In this document: positions 43,521 to 57,724 of the stretch, piece by piece | Layout: each line of letters begins with the position of its first letter | Position numbering within the stretch: position 1 is the stretch's first letter | Assembly (NCBI RefSeq): GCF_014199215.1 | Contig: NZ_JACIJC010000002.1 | Location: 558,001 to 622,000, forward strand | Length of the DNA: 64,000 nt | Direction of reading: 5' to 3' | DNA from: Sphingobium boeckii | Lineage (GTDB): Bacteria > Pseudomonadota > Alphaproteobacteria > Sphingomonadales > Sphingomonadaceae | The notes under the pieces: generated by a model | What the model saw: only the letters and a program-made list of their open reading frames with translations | Databases searched by the model: none | What the model was told of the DNA's origin: nothing | Translations under genes and position numbers: made by a program

Positions 43521-43565
43521 AGCTGCGGTTTTCCTTGCCGGAAGACCTGCGGCTTTTTGTGTTTT
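43521..43565 (+). terminator. terminator-like hairpin in the rpoB leader (candidate attenuator)
   Basis: Arms 43521-43534 and 43540-43554 form a 14-bp stem with wobbles and one bulged C around a TTGCC loop. It is followed directly by TTTTTGTGTTTT. The structure stands 56 bases before the rpoB ATG, with no coding gene before it on the plus strand, so it would act on rpoB's own transcript. Confidence 0.65.
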
Positions 43566-43620
43566 CGCGCGACAGAATTCTGACGAATCACGCTTTATAA
43601 TCACGAGGCAAGAAACCGAC

Positions 43621-46600
43621 ATGGCGACCAAATCGGCTCCCGCGACCGCGAAAAAGCGCATCCGCAAGGTTTTCGGCAACATCCACGAAGTCGTGCAGAT
43701 GCCGAACCTGATCGAGGTGCAGCGCGAATCCTACGAACAGTTCCTGCGTTCCGATCCCAAGACGGGCTATGTATCCGGCCTGGAAAAGACGCTGCGCAGC
43801 GTGTTCCCGATCCGCGATTTCGCCGGCACGGCCGAGCTGGATTTCGTGCATTACGAGCTTGAAGATCCCAAGTTCGACACCGAGGAATGCCGCCAGCGCG
43901 GAATCACCTATGCCGCGCCGATGCGCGTCACGCTGCGCCTGATCGTGTTCGAGGTGGATGCCGATACCGAAACCCGCTCGGTGCTCGATATCAAGGAGCA
44001 GGACGTCTACATGGGCGACATGCCCCTGATGACGGGCAACGGTACCTTCGTGATCAACGGCACGGAGCGCGTGATCGTATCGCAGATGCACCGTTCGCCG
44101 GGCGTTCTGTTCGATCATGACCGTGGCAAGACCCATGCTTCGGGCAAATATCTCTTCGCAGCGCGCGTGATCCCGTATCGCGGTTCGTGGCTCGATTTCG
44201 AATTCGACGCCAAGGACATTGTGAACGTCCGCATCGATCGCAAGCGCAAGCTGCCCGTGACCGCCCTGCTTTATGCGCTGGGCCTGAATTCGGAGGAAAT
44301 CCTCAACGAATTCTACAACACCGTGACCTATGTGCGTGGTCAGGGCGGCTGGCAGGTGCCTTTCGTCGCTGATCAGTGGCGCGGCCAGAAGCCCGTGTTC
44401 GACGTGGTCGATGCCAAGTCGGGCGAAGTGATCTTCCCGCTCGGCCAGAAGATCTCGCCGCGCGCCGCCAACAAGGCCGCCAAGGATGGCCTCGAAGGCC
44501 TGCTGATCCCGACCGAGGAAATCTTCGGCCGCTATTCGGCGCTCGACCTGATCAACGAAGCCACTGGCGAGATCTATGTCGAAGCCGGTGACGAAGTTTC
44601 GCCTGAAAATCTCGAAAAGCTGGACAAGGCCGGCGTCGATCGCATCGAACTGCTCGATATCGATCACGTCAATATCGGCCCGTGGATCCGCAACACGCTG
44701 AAGGCCGACAAGGCAGAAGACCGCGATCAGGCGTTGTCCGACATCTACCGCGTCATGCGTCCTGGCGAGCCGCCCACGAAGGAAACCGCGGAATCGCTGT
44801 TTGCCGGGCTGTTCTTCGATCCCGAGCGCTATGACCTGTCGGCCGTGGGCCGCGTGAAGCTCAACATGCGCCTCGATCTGGACGCCGAAGATACGGTGAC
44901 CACGCTGCGCAGCGAAGACATTCTGGCCGTCGTGAAGACGCTGGTGGGCCTGAAGGACGGCAAGGGCGAAATCGACGATATCGATAACCTCGGTAACCGT
45001 CGCGTCCGTTCCGTGGGCGAGCTGCTTGAAAACCAGTATCGCATCGGCCTGCTGCGCATGGAGCGCGCCGTGAAGGAGCGCATGTCGTCGGTCGACGTGT
45101 CCACCGTGATGCCGAACGATCTGATCAATGCGAAGCCCGCCGTGGCCGCTGTCCGCGAATTCTTCGGTTCGTCGCAGCTTTCGCAGTTCATGGATCAGAC
45201 CAATCCGCTGTCCGAAGTCACCCACAAGCGCCGCGTGTCGGCGCTTGGGCCAGGTGGTCTGACGCGCGAGCGCGCGGGCTTCGAAGTCCGCGACGTTCAC
45301 CCGACCCATTATGGCCGCATCTGCCCGATCGAGACACCGGAAGGCCCGAACATCGGCCTGATCAACTCGCTCGCATCGTTCAGCCGCGTGAACAAATATG
45401 GCTTTATCGAAACGCCGTATCGCAAGGTCGTCGATCACAAGGTCACGCGCGACGTGGTCTATCTCTCCGCCATGGAAGAGGCCAAGCACACGATCGCCCA
45501 GGCGAACGCCGAGCTGGATGCCGACAGCCATTTCGTCGAGGATCTGATCTCGGCGCGTGAAGCCGGCGAATTCCTGATGGCACCGCGCGATCACGTCACG
45601 TTGATGGACGTCAGCCCCAAGCAGCTCGTTTCGGTTGCCGCATCGCTCATTCCATTCCTGGAAAACGATGACGCCAACCGCGCACTGATGGGCTCGAACA
45701 TGCAGCGTCAGGCCGTGCCGCTCGTCCGCGCCGAGGCGCCCTTCGTGGGCACCGGCATGGAAGAGACCGTGGCCCGCGATTCCGGCGCTGCGATCGCTGC
45801 CAAGCGCGGCGGCATCGTCGATCAGGTGGACGCCACCCGCATCGTGATCCGCGCCACCGGCGAAGTCGCCGCTGGCCAGTCCGGCGTGGACATCTACACG
45901 CTGATGAAGTTCCAGCGTTCCAACCAGAACACCTGCATCAACCAGCGTCCGCTGGTGAAGGTGGGCGAAGTGGTGAACCCCGGTGATGTGATCGCCGATG
46001 GTCCTTCCACCGAGTTCGGTGAGCTGGCACTGGGCCGCAACACGCTCGTCGCGTTCATGCCCTGGAATGGCTATAACTATGAGGATGCCATCCTGATCTC
46101 CGAGCGCATCGTGAAGGACGACGTGTTCACTTCGATCCACATCGAGGAGTTCGAAGTCTCCGCACGCGATACCAAGCTCGGGCCTGAAGACATCACGCGC
46201 GATATCCCCAACGTCGGCGAGGAAGCACTTCGCAACCTCGACGAAGCGGGCATCGTCTATATCGGTGCCGAGGTCGAGCCGGGCGATATTCTCGCCGGCA
46301 AGATCACGCCCAAGGGCGAATCCCCGATGACTCCGGAGGAAAAGCTCCTTCGCGCGATCTTCGGCGAAAAGGCTTCGGATGTGCGCGATACCTCGCTGCG
46401 TCTGCCGCCGGGCGTGGCCGGCACGGTCGTCGAAGTCCGCGTGTTCAATCGTCATGGCATCGACAAGGACGAGCGCGCCATGGCCATCGAGCGTGAGGAA
46501 ATCGAGCGCCTGAAGAAGGATAGCGACGATGAACGCGCCATCCTCAACCGCGCCACCTGGTCGCGTCTGAAGGAAATGCTGCTCGGTCAGATCGCTACTG

Positions 46601-47766
46601 CCGCGCCCAAGGGCGTCAAGAAGGGCATCGAGATCGACGAGGCTCTGCTTGAGGAAGTCGAGCGTCACGAATGGTGGAAATTCGCCGTTCAGGACGACAA
46701 GAGCCAGGCCGATCTTGAGGCCGTGAAGGCGCAATATGATGAAGCCGTGAAGGTGATTGTCGACAAGTTCGAAGATCGCCGCGACAAGCTGGAGCGTGGC
46801 GACGAACTGCCGCCGGGCGTGCTCAAGATGGTCAAGGTGTTCGTCGCGGTGAAGCGCAAGCTGCAGCCGGGCGATAAGATGGCCGGCCGTCACGGCAACA
46901 AGGGCATCATCTCGCGCATCCTGGCGCAGGAAGACATGCCGTTCCTCGCGGACGGCACGCCGGTCGATATCGTGCTGAACCCGCTGGGCGTGCCTTCGCG
47001 CATGAACGTCGGCCAGATCTTCGAGACCCATCTGGGCTGGGCCGCGCGCGGCCTGGGTCAGCAGATCACGAAGTCTCTGGAAGATTGGCGCGAAGCCAAC
47101 CCCGAGGGCCATGGCGGCGTTCCGCCCCAGGCGGTCGTGGATCGTCTCAAGACCGTCTATGGCGAAACCTACCATGCCGAGATCGAGGCGCGCACCGCTA
47201 CCGAAATCGTCGATATGGCCAAGCTGCTGAAGAATGGCGTGCCGATGGCGACGCCGGTGTTCGATGGTGCCCGCGAAGCGGACGTTTCAGCCATGCTCAG
47301 CCTTGCCGGGCTGGATACGTCCGGCCAGGTGGAGCTGTTCGACGGTCGCACCGGGGACACGTTCGATCGCAAGGTCACGGTTGGGTATATCTACATGCTC
47401 AAGCTGCATCACCTTGTGGACGACAAGATCCATGCCCGTTCGATTGGACCGTATTCGCTCGTCACGCAGCAGCCGCTGGGTGGTAAGGCGCAGTTCGGCG
47501 GACAGCGCTTCGGTGAAATGGAAGTCTGGGCACTCCAGGCTTACGGTGCCGCTTACACGCTGCAGGAAATGCTCACGGTGAAGTCCGATGACGTGGTCGG
47601 CCGCACCAAGGTGTATGAAGCGATCGTCAAGGGCGACGACACCTTCGAGGCCGGCATTCCCGAGAGCTTTAACGTGCTCGTCAAGGAAATGCGCTCGCTG
47701 GGCCTGAACGTCGAACTGAATTCGGTCGCCGAAAACACCGACGATCCAGCCATCGCTGCAGAGTAA
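43621..47766 (+). CDS. rpoB: RNA polymerase subunit beta
   Basis: A 1381-residue beta subunit. The rifampicin region [33 protein letters not shown] is wild-type in form. Further marks are [42 protein letters not shown] and [23 protein letters not shown]. Length is typical of alphaproteobacteria. rpoC follows after 119 bases occupied by a palindromic repeat. Confidence 0.99.
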   Translation: MATKSAPATAKKRIRKVFGNIHEVVQMPNLIEVQRESYEQFLRSDPKTGYVSGLEKTLRSVFPIRDFAGTAELDFVHYELEDPKFDTEECRQRGITYAAPMRVTLRLIVFEVDADTETRSVLDIKEQDVYMGDMPLMTGNGTFVINGTERVIVSQMHRSPGVLFDHDRGKTHASGKYLFAARVIPYRGSWLDFEFDAKDIVNVRIDRKRKLPVTALLYALGLNSEEILNEFYNTVTYVRGQGGWQVPFVADQWRGQKPVFDVVDAKSGEVIFPLGQKISPRAANKAAKDGLEGLLIPTEEIFGRYSALDLINEATGEIYVEAGDEVSPENLEKLDKAGVDRIELLDIDHVNIGPWIRNTLKADKAEDRDQALSDIYRVMRPGEPPTKETAESLFAGLFFDPERYDLSAVGRVKLNMRLDLDAEDTVTTLRSEDILAVVKTLVGLKDGKGEIDDIDNLGNRRVRSVGELLENQYRIGLLRMERAVKERMSSVDVSTVMPNDLINAKPAVAAVREFFGSSQLSQFMDQTNPLSEVTHKRRVSALGPGGLTRERAGFEVRDVHPTHYGRICPIETPEGPNIGLINSLASFSRVNKYGFIETPYRKVVDHKVTRDVVYLSAMEEAKHTIAQANAELDADSHFVEDLISAREAGEFLMAPRDHVTLMDVSPKQLVSVAASLIPFLENDDANRALMGSNMQRQAVPLVRAEAPFVGTGMEETVARDSGAAIAAKRGGIVDQVDATRIVIRATGEVAAGQSGVDIYTLMKFQRSNQNTCINQRPLVKVGEVVNPGDVIADGPSTEFGELALGRNTLVAFMPWNGYNYEDAILISERIVKDDVFTSIHIEEFEVSARDTKLGPEDITRDIPNVGEEALRNLDEAGIVYIGAEVEPGDILAGKITPKGESPMTPEEKLLRAIFGEKASDVRDTSLRLPPGVAGTVVEVRVFNRHGIDKDERAMAIEREEIERLKKDSDDERAILNRATWSRLKEMLLGQIATAAPKGVKKGIEIDEALLEEVERHEWWKFAVQDDKSQADLEAVKAQYDEAVKVIVDKFEDRRDKLERGDELPPGVLKMVKVFVAVKRKLQPGDKMAGRHGNKGIISRILAQEDMPFLADGTPVDIVLNPLGVPSRMNVGQIFETHLGWAARGLGQQITKSLEDWREANPEGHGGVPPQAVVDRLKTVYGETYHAEIEARTATEIVDMAKLLKNGVPMATPVFDGAREADVSAMLSLAGLDTSGQVELFDGRTGDTFDRKVTVGYIYMLKLHHLVDDKIHARSIGPYSLVTQQPLGGKAQFGGQRFGEMEVWALQAYGAAYTLQEMLTVKSDDVVGRTKVYEAIVKGDDTFEAGIPESFNVLVKEMRSLGLNVELNSVAENTDDPAIAAE

Positions 47767-47771
47767 TGCCC

Positions 47772-47871
47772 TTCTCCCCTCCCGCTTGCGGGAGGGGCCG
47801 GGGGTGGGCCTGACCCACCTTCGCAGGATTTAAGAATGCCCACCCCTTACCCCTCTCGCTCGCGGGAGGGG
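47772..47871. repeat. composite palindromic repeat between rpoB and rpoC, family 4 copy 2
   Basis: Two hairpins, one perfect (CCCCTCCCGC TT GCGGGAGGGG, 47776-47797) and one with a single mismatch (47850-47871), stand head to head. Between them GGGGTGGGC (47801-47809) pairs with GCCCACCCC (47838-47846). The right edge touches the rpoC ribosome site. A related pair is at 18576-18703. Confidence 0.85.
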
Positions 47872-47885
47872 AATTGGAGCAAACC

Positions 47886-52139
<4,254 letters not shown>

Positions 52140-52165
52140 ATCCTTCCGTTAGACGGACCACAAGA

Positions 52166-52197
52166 AGCCCCGTCGGAGCAATCCGGCGGGGCTTTTT
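52166..52197 (+). terminator. terminator after rpoC
   Basis: 12-bp stem AGCCCCGTCGGA/TCCGGCGGGGCT with one wobble, GCAA loop, then TTTTT. Ends the rpoBC transcript 26 bases after the rpoC stop. Confidence 0.92.
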
Positions 52198-52247
52198 CTG
52201 TTCCGGTCCTGCTTGAACCCGCCTCGCGGATCGACCATCATCATCCG

Positions 52248-52622
52248 ATGTCCACGCGCCTGAAACTCAAAGCCCAGCTCTATTGCGGGGATGAAATCGC
52301 GATGGGGCCGGGCAAGGCCGCGCTGCTCGCTGCGATTGCCGAAACAGGCTCCATCTCCGCCGCCGGACGCGCGCTGGGGATGAGTTACCGGCGCACCTGG
52401 CTGCTGGTCGATGTAATGAATCGCTGCTGGAAGACGCCGCTGGTCGAGACCGCGGCGGGCGGCAGCAAGGGAGGCGGCGCGCGGCTGTCCGCGCTGGGGG
52501 GGCAGGTGCTCGATAGTTATCGCGTGCTGGAGACGGCAATCGAGCAAGCGGCCGCGGGCGCGGCATTCGATGCGCTGGCAGCGGCATTATTGACCCAGCC
52601 GAGGCAGGCCCAGAAGAAGTAA
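52248..52622 (+). CDS. ModE N-terminal-like winged-helix regulator
   Basis: A 124-residue protein with the LysR/ModE-type winged helix: GPGKAALLAAIAETGSISAAGRALGMSYRRTWLLVDVMN. The C-terminal molybdate-binding domains of full ModE are absent. Single-domain forms occur near molybdate genes, but none is here. DNA binding is confident; ligand and targets are unknown. Confidence 0.83.
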   Translation: MSTRLKLKAQLYCGDEIAMGPGKAALLAAIAETGSISAAGRALGMSYRRTWLLVDVMNRCWKTPLVETAAGGSKGGGARLSALGGQVLDSYRVLETAIEQAAAGAAFDALAAALLTQPRQAQKK

Positions 52623-52638
52623 AGACGGCTGCCTAAAA

Positions 52639-52713
52639 CCGTTTGTCCCGAGCGCAGTCGCGGGACGTTTGTCGCTTTACCCACGTCCCTCGACTGCGCT
52701 CGGGACAAACGGG
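52639..52713. repeat. dispersed inverted-repeat element, family 1 copy C
   Basis: A 30-base inverted repeat with one mismatch: CCGTTTGTCCCGAGCGCAGT... (52639-) and ...ACTGCGCTCGGGACAAACGG (-52712). It lies between the convergent ModE-like gene and the gene at 52722. The best-preserved copy of its family in the window. Confidence 0.88.
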
Positions 52714-52721
52714 ATTGGAGT

Positions 52722-53216
52722 TTACGCCTTCACCACCATGACCGGCATCGCCGCGGCTTTCGCGCCCGATAGCTGCAGCACATACCGACCGGGCACGAGA
52801 TCGAAATCGACGATCTTGCGGATCGTCGAGCAGGCCGGCCCATGGCTGTGCGTCGTAGAGGTCAATGCCTTGCCATCCTTGACCAGATCGATCCACGCGC
52901 CCTGCCCCAGCGCCACACGATAATGGCCGGACGTGGCGACATCGAATGTCATCACCGCGCCGAACGTGCCCGCATCGGCCGCACGGCCGGGGGCCACCAC
53001 AAAGGTAAGAGCCGCGATCGGCGAGAGCGTCAGCGCGCGCGTCTGCCCCACTACGACCGCTCCGTCGGTCACGCGGGTCCACCCGTTCAGTTCGGCAGGC
53101 AGCGCCGCGTCCATCGCGCCACACGCCACAGGTGCCCTTTCTTCGGCCGCCAGGGCGGGCGCGACCGCCGCCATCATCGCCAGGCCTGCCGTCAAACCCT
53201 GCCACCGGTATCGCAT
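52722..53216 (-). CDS. exported protein of unknown family beside a TonB receptor
   Basis: A 164-residue protein with a signal peptide (residues 7-23, ending ALAAE). The mature part is beta-rich (GTFGAVMTFDVATSGHYRVALGQGAWIDLV, RKIVDFDLVPGRYVLQLSG), suggesting a small periplasmic beta-sandwich. It has two cysteines and a THSHGP segment. Divergent from the TonB-dependent receptor and perhaps co-regulated through the palindrome between them. Not recognised. Confidence 0.7.
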   Translation of the reverse strand: MRYRWQGLTAGLAMMAAVAPALAAEERAPVACGAMDAALPAELNGWTRVTDGAVVVGQTRALTLSPIAALTFVVAPGRAADAGTFGAVMTFDVATSGHYRVALGQGAWIDLVKDGKALTSTTHSHGPACSTIRKIVDFDLVPGRYVLQLSGAKAAAMPVMVVKA

Positions 53217-53232
53217 GTCTATCCCCTGTTGA

Positions 53233-53265
53233 AATCATCGCTATATAGCGCCGTATATAGTGATT
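53233..53265. promoter_or_regulatory. candidate operator between the exported protein and TonB receptor
   Basis: AATCA and TGATT bracket CTATATA and TATATAG in inverted order (53233-53265). The AT-rich, symmetrical site lies in the 83-base gap serving both divergent genes. Metal-responsive repressors (Fur/Zur type) commonly act in such gaps, but the sequence is not an obvious consensus. Confidence 0.45.
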
Positions 53266-53299
53266 CGGCAGGCACTGCCAGAGCGTAAATGGGGAATTC

Positions 53300-55393
53300 A
53301 TGCCAATATTCAGATCGTTGCTCATCACGGCATCGCTATGTGCGATGTCCGCGGCTCATGCGCAGGGCATTGCGCCCGCCAGCGATGACCAGGGTTTCAG
53401 CCTCGGCCAGATCATCGTCACCGCGCCCCCCTCCGCCGATACCCCGATCACCAGCGAAGGCGTGTCGAGCGAGGCGATCTATCGCTTCAACCGCAATACG
53501 CTGGACGAAGCTGCCAGCCTGATTCCCGGCGTGGTCGCGGCCAATAGCGGCGGATCGCGCAATGAACGCCTCATCTTCGTGCGCGGGTTCGATCGGTTTC
53601 AGGTGCCGCTCTCGATCGACGGCATCCGCGTCTATCTCCCCGCCGACAACCGGCTCGATTATGGCCGCTTCCTTACCCCCGATATCGCCGAGATCCAGGT
53701 CGCCAAGGGCTATGCCTCGGTGCTGGACGGCCCCGGCGCGATGGGCGGCGCGATCAATCTGGTGACACGCAAGCCTACACAAGCGTTCGAGGTCGAAATG
53801 CGCGGCACGCTGAACCTCGGCCGCGATGCCGATTATAATGGCTATACGATGTTCGGCCTGGTCGGCACGCGGCAGGATCATTGGTACGCTCAGGCGAGCT
53901 TCGCACGCACCTTTCAGGATCATTGGGATTTGCCGGGCGATTTCATGCCCACCGTGAACGAAGATGGCGGCAAGCGTGATTTCAGCCGCACCGAGGATTG
54001 GCGCGTCAACGCCAAGATCGGCTTTACGCCCAATGCGACGGACGAATATGCGATCAGCTACACGCGACAGGAAGGCAGCAAGAATGCGCCGTTGCACCTG
54101 ACCGACACCAGCAACGTCTCACTGCGCAACTGGGTCTGGCCGACCTGGAATATCGAGAATATCTATTTCCTCTCGACCACCGCGCTCGGCGACACGGCCA
54201 CGCTGAAGACGCGCGCTTATTATAACGCGCTCGATAATCTTCTGAAATCATTCGATAACATTAGCCAGACGACCCAGTTATTGGCCCGCGCGTTCGACAG
54301 CCCCTATGATGACAGAGCCTATGGCGGCTCGGCCGAACTCGCTGTTAATCTGACGCCCGCCGACAGTTTCAGTCTGGCGCTTCACTACCGCCGCGACGAG
54401 CATAAGGAGGCGCAAACCAGCCGGCCGGGCCTTTCCACCAGCGTGCCCGAGCCAGTGCAGACCAGCGCAGAGCGCACATGGAGCATTGCTGCTGAAAACC
54501 GTCTTGATCTGGCCCCGGCACTCAGCCTGACAATCGGCGCAAGCTATGACTGGCGCGATCTGGATACCGCACAAGAATATGGCGTTCCTCTGGGTCAGAC
54601 CGGCGCAAACCGGCTTTACAGCTATCCACTGCGCAATGCCCACGCATGGAATGCACAGGGGCGACTGGACTGGCGAAGTGATGATGGCACCAGCGCATAT
54701 CTGAGCCTCTCGTCGCGCGCGCGCTTCCCGACCTTGTTCGAACGATTCAGCAGCCAGTTCGGCACGGCAGAGGCCAATCCCGATCTGAAGCCCGAACGCG
54801 CCACCAATATCGAACTGGGCGGCGCCAGGCAGATCGGCCCCGTCCGCGCCTCGGCTTCGATCTTCTACAGCAAACTCGATGACGCTCTCGTCTCGGTGCG
54901 CACCACCGCCAATCTCAATCGGCGGGAGAATTATGGCTCGGCCGATTATTATGGGGGCGAAATCGCGCTGGACGCGCGGATCGGCACCACACTCGATGTG
55001 GGCGCGAATTACAGCTATATCCATCGCAGCTTCGATGTCGGCACCCCGGCCAGCGGCGGCCTGATCCGGCCGTTCCGCCTCACCGACGTGCCCGATCACA
55101 AGGGCATTGCCTATCTCAACTGGCGTCCGCTCGACGGTCTCGAAATCATGCCCAGCGTGGAATTCGCCTCAAAGCGCACGACTGTCACCCCGGCTTCGGC
55201 CAACGGCTTGGTGCCGGTCTATTACGACACCGGCAGCTATGTCACCGCAGGGCTGCGGATCGACTACGCCATCCTGCCCCAGGTCACGCTGGGCGTGGGC
55301 GCGCGCAATCTGTTCGATAAATATTATGTGCTGACGGACGGCTTCCCCGAACAGGGCCGCACGGTCTTCGCCAGCGTAAGGGCGCGGATTTAG
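53300..55393 (+). CDS. TonB-dependent outer-membrane receptor
   Basis: A 697-residue receptor: signal peptide (1-22), TonB box-like QIIVTA near residue 38, plug domain (about 45-160: [58 protein letters not shown]) and a 22-strand barrel ending in Phe-rich ...[15 protein letters not shown] precedes the ATG. No siderophore or sugar genes adjoin; the substrate (metal chelate, cobalamin or other) is unknown. Confidence 0.92.
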   Translation: MPIFRSLLITASLCAMSAAHAQGIAPASDDQGFSLGQIIVTAPPSADTPITSEGVSSEAIYRFNRNTLDEAASLIPGVVAANSGGSRNERLIFVRGFDRFQVPLSIDGIRVYLPADNRLDYGRFLTPDIAEIQVAKGYASVLDGPGAMGGAINLVTRKPTQAFEVEMRGTLNLGRDADYNGYTMFGLVGTRQDHWYAQASFARTFQDHWDLPGDFMPTVNEDGGKRDFSRTEDWRVNAKIGFTPNATDEYAISYTRQEGSKNAPLHLTDTSNVSLRNWVWPTWNIENIYFLSTTALGDTATLKTRAYYNALDNLLKSFDNISQTTQLLARAFDSPYDDRAYGGSAELAVNLTPADSFSLALHYRRDEHKEAQTSRPGLSTSVPEPVQTSAERTWSIAAENRLDLAPALSLTIGASYDWRDLDTAQEYGVPLGQTGANRLYSYPLRNAHAWNAQGRLDWRSDDGTSAYLSLSSRARFPTLFERFSSQFGTAEANPDLKPERATNIELGGARQIGPVRASASIFYSKLDDALVSVRTTANLNRRENYGSADYYGGEIALDARIGTTLDVGANYSYIHRSFDVGTPASGGLIRPFRLTDVPDHKGIAYLNWRPLDGLEIMPSVEFASKRTTVTPASANGLVPVYYDTGSYVTAGLRIDYAILPQVTLGVGARNLFDKYYVLTDGFPEQGRTVFASVRARI

Positions 55394-56793
55394 GCGGCCA
55401 ATCCCGCCAGCAGATCCGCGGCGAACACACTCAACGTATCATCGCGCGCGCCCATTATGACGATGCGGTCGCCAGGCTTGGCCAGCGCGAGCAGCCGGGT
55501 GCCGCAATCCGCGCGGTCTGCGATATGCTCGGCCTGCCGGCCGGCGGCGATCAGGTCCGCGGTGATTTCGGCGCTGCCCACGCTGCGATCCGTGGTGCCG
55601 CCATAATAGACCGGATCGGGCATGATCAGCACGTCATCGGCCGCCAGCCCGTGCGCAAAACAGGCAACCAGTTCCTTGCGCATCGTGCGCAGCGGACCAA
55701 ATCCATGCGGCTGGAACATCACGAGCAGCCGCCCCGGAAAGGCATGGAGCGTGTTCAGGGTGGCGGCGATCTTGTCCGGATTATGCCCGAAATCGTCGAT
55801 CACGGTGACGCCGCCCGCCTGCCCGATCACGTCGAGCCGGCGCTTGAGCCCGGCAAAGCCGCCGATCGCCGCAGCCGCATCGGCCAGTTTGACGCCGCAC
55901 GCGCGCACCGCGCCGATCGCCGCCAGCGCATTGGACACATTATGCAGCCCCGGCACCTGCAGGCGGACATCTGCGCTCTCGTCCGCCGCCTTCTCGATCA
56001 CGGTAAAGGCAATTCCGTCGGCTGCCTCCACCACATCCACCGCATTCAGATAGGCGTTACCCCGGCCGATGCCATAGCTCAGCCCCAGCCCCTCGGGCAG
56101 GATCGCGGCCAGCCGCGCCACTTCCTCATTGTCCAGATTGAGCACCGCGCAGCCCGCCTTGCCGATGAACGCGCCGAACAGAAGCCGCAATTCCTCCACC
56201 GTCTTGTGATCGAGGCTGAGATTGTTGAGCACCGCGATTTCGGGATCATAAAGCGCGATCGAGCCATCGCTTTCGTCCACCTCGCTCACGAACAGCGCCT
56301 CGTCCCCCACCAGGGCACTGGCGAAAGGGGTTTGGGCGCTGACGAAATTCTTCATCACCGCGCCGTTCATCACGGTGGGTGCGCGGCCGACCGCGTGGAG
56401 AATCCAGCCGATCATCCCGGTCACGGTCGATTTGCCGCTGGTCCCCGCCACGCCGATCCCGGTTTCCGACGCGTTGAACATTGCCGCGAGCAGATCGGCA
56501 CGCCGCATCTCTGCGCAGCCCAGGGTGCGCGCACGGATCACATCGGGGATGCTGTCTTCCACCGCCGCCGATGTGACGAGGATCTGGTCAGCGCTGTGCA
56601 GACCGCTGCCATCCTGCGCGAAGAGCGCGATGCCCTGCGCCTCCAGAAACGCGAATTTATCGCCGATCCGCCCCTGATCGAGCGCGCGATCCGATCCTGT
56701 GACGTCATGGCCCCGCGCCTTGGCGATACACGCCAGCGGGAGCATCCCGCTCCCGCCCACGCCGCAGAAGAAATAGCTTTTGGCATTGCTCAT
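55390..56793 (-). CDS. mpl: Mur ligase, Mpl-like (UDP-MurNAc:tripeptide ligase)
   Basis: A 467-residue Mur ligase with ATP loop [11 protein letters not shown], an N-terminal [11 protein letters not shown]ossmann segment as in MurC/Mpl, SEVDESDGS and the C-terminal [14 protein letters not shown], which parallels the DDYGHHP motif. It overlaps the end of the receptor gene by four bases, tail to tail. Mpl joins recycled murein tripeptide to UDP-MurNAc; the divergent LD-carboxypeptidase favours this over MurC. Mpl versus MurC is inferred from context. Confidence 0.82.
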   Translation of the reverse strand: MSNAKSYFFCGVGGSGMLPLACIAKARGHDVTGSDRALDQGRIGDKFAFLEAQGIALFAQDGSGLHSADQILVTSAAVEDSIPDVIRARTLGCAEMRRADLLAAMFNASETGIGVAGTSGKSTVTGMIGWILHAVGRAPTVMNGAVMKNFVSAQTPFASALVGDEALFVSEVDESDGSIALYDPEIAVLNNLSLDHKTVEELRLLFGAFIGKAGCAVLNLDNEEVARLAAILPEGLGLSYGIGRGNAYLNAVDVVEAADGIAFTVIEKAADESADVRLQVPGLHNVSNALAAIGAVRACGVKLADAAAAIGGFAGLKRRLDVIGQAGGVTVIDDFGHNPDKIAATLNTLHAFPGRLLVMFQPHGFGPLRTMRKELVACFAHGLAADDVLIMPDPVYYGGTTDRSVGSAEITADLIAAGRQAEHIADRADCGTRLLALAKPGDRIVIMGARDDTLSVFAADLLAGLAA

Positions 56794-56868
56794 GGCCGCG
56801 CTCTATTGACGCCGGAGGGAATCCACAAGCAGGGGGACCACCAACGGGCGGCGAAGGGCATCAAAAGC

Positions 56869-57675
56869 ATGAGGATCGGAATCGTCGCGCCAAGCTGCCC
56901 GATCGATGATGATGTGGCGGATGGGGTGACGGCGCGCGCTGCGGCGCTTTATGGCGCAGATGCACCCGCGCTGATCTTCCACCCGCAATGCTGGCTGGTC
57001 GACGGGCATTTCGCGGGCAATGATGCAACCCGGCTGTCGGCCCTGGTCGAGATGGCGAACGACCCCGCGATCGATGCGATCTGGTTCGCGCGCGGCGGCT
57101 ATGGGGCGGGGCGGATCGCTGCCGACGCGCTGCCGCTATTGAACGATGCCGCCCGCGCCAAGACCTGGATCGGCTATAGCGACGCAGGCGTAGTGCTGGC
57201 GGCCCTCTATGCAAAGGGCATCGGCACGGTGGCGCACGGCCCGATGCCCGCCGATATCCGGCGCGAAGACGGCGGCGCGGCGGTCGATCGCGCGCTCCGC
57301 TGGCTGGTCGAACGCGCGCCGGACACCGCGGAGCCGCACGCCCCTGCGGCCGCGTTCAATCTCACCATCCTCAGCCATATCATCGGCACCCCGCTCCAGC
57401 CGGACCTCGCCGGCCATGTGCTGATGCTGGAGGATGTGGCCGAATATCATTACCGCATCGACCGCGCTCTGGGCCATGTCACGTCCAATCCCGGCATCCG
57501 TCAGGTCGCCGGAATCCGCATGGGGCGGTTCAGCGACATCCCCGAAAATGACCGCCCCTTCGGCATGGAGGTGGAGACGATGGTCCGCCACTGGTGCCGC
57601 GTCTCCGGCATTCCCTTTCTCGGCACGGCGGACATCGGCCATGATGCGGCCAATATGATCGTGCCGTTCGGCTGA
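56869..57675 (+). CDS. ldcA: LD-carboxypeptidase (S66 family)
   Basis: A 268-residue cytoplasmic peptidase of the LdcA family. IGIVAPSCPID, the WFARGGYGAGRI loop, the nucleophile elbow WIGYSDAGVVL and the C-terminal GIPFLGTADIGHDAANMIVPFG with the catalytic histidine are present. It removes D-Ala from recycled tetrapeptide, making the tripeptide that Mpl uses. The ATG at 56869 is chosen inside a much longer open frame because homology starts there. Confidence 0.9.
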   Translation: MRIGIVAPSCPIDDDVADGVTARAAALYGADAPALIFHPQCWLVDGHFAGNDATRLSALVEMANDPAIDAIWFARGGYGAGRIAADALPLLNDAARAKTWIGYSDAGVVLAALYAKGIGTVAHGPMPADIRREDGGAAVDRALRWLVERAPDTAEPHAPAAAFNLTILSHIIGTPLQPDLAGHVLMLEDVAEYHYRIDRALGHVTSNPGIRQVAGIRMGRFSDIPENDRPFGMEVETMVRHWCRVSGIPFLGTADIGHDAANMIVPFG

Positions 57676-57724
57676 GCCTTGCGGATGGCAATTCCCCCGC
57701 CAAGTCTTTAGAGCGTGTCGACTT

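Noticed and set aside
43588..47175. 1195-residue open frame antisense to rpoB
   Set aside because: Mirror of rpoB codon bias in GC-rich DNA; low-complexity His/Asp/Leu-rich product with no domain, while rpoB is unmistakable.
55525..56868. Upstream part of the long frame that ends in ldcA
   Set aside because: Antisense to the Mur ligase; LD-carboxypeptidase homology begins only at 56869.
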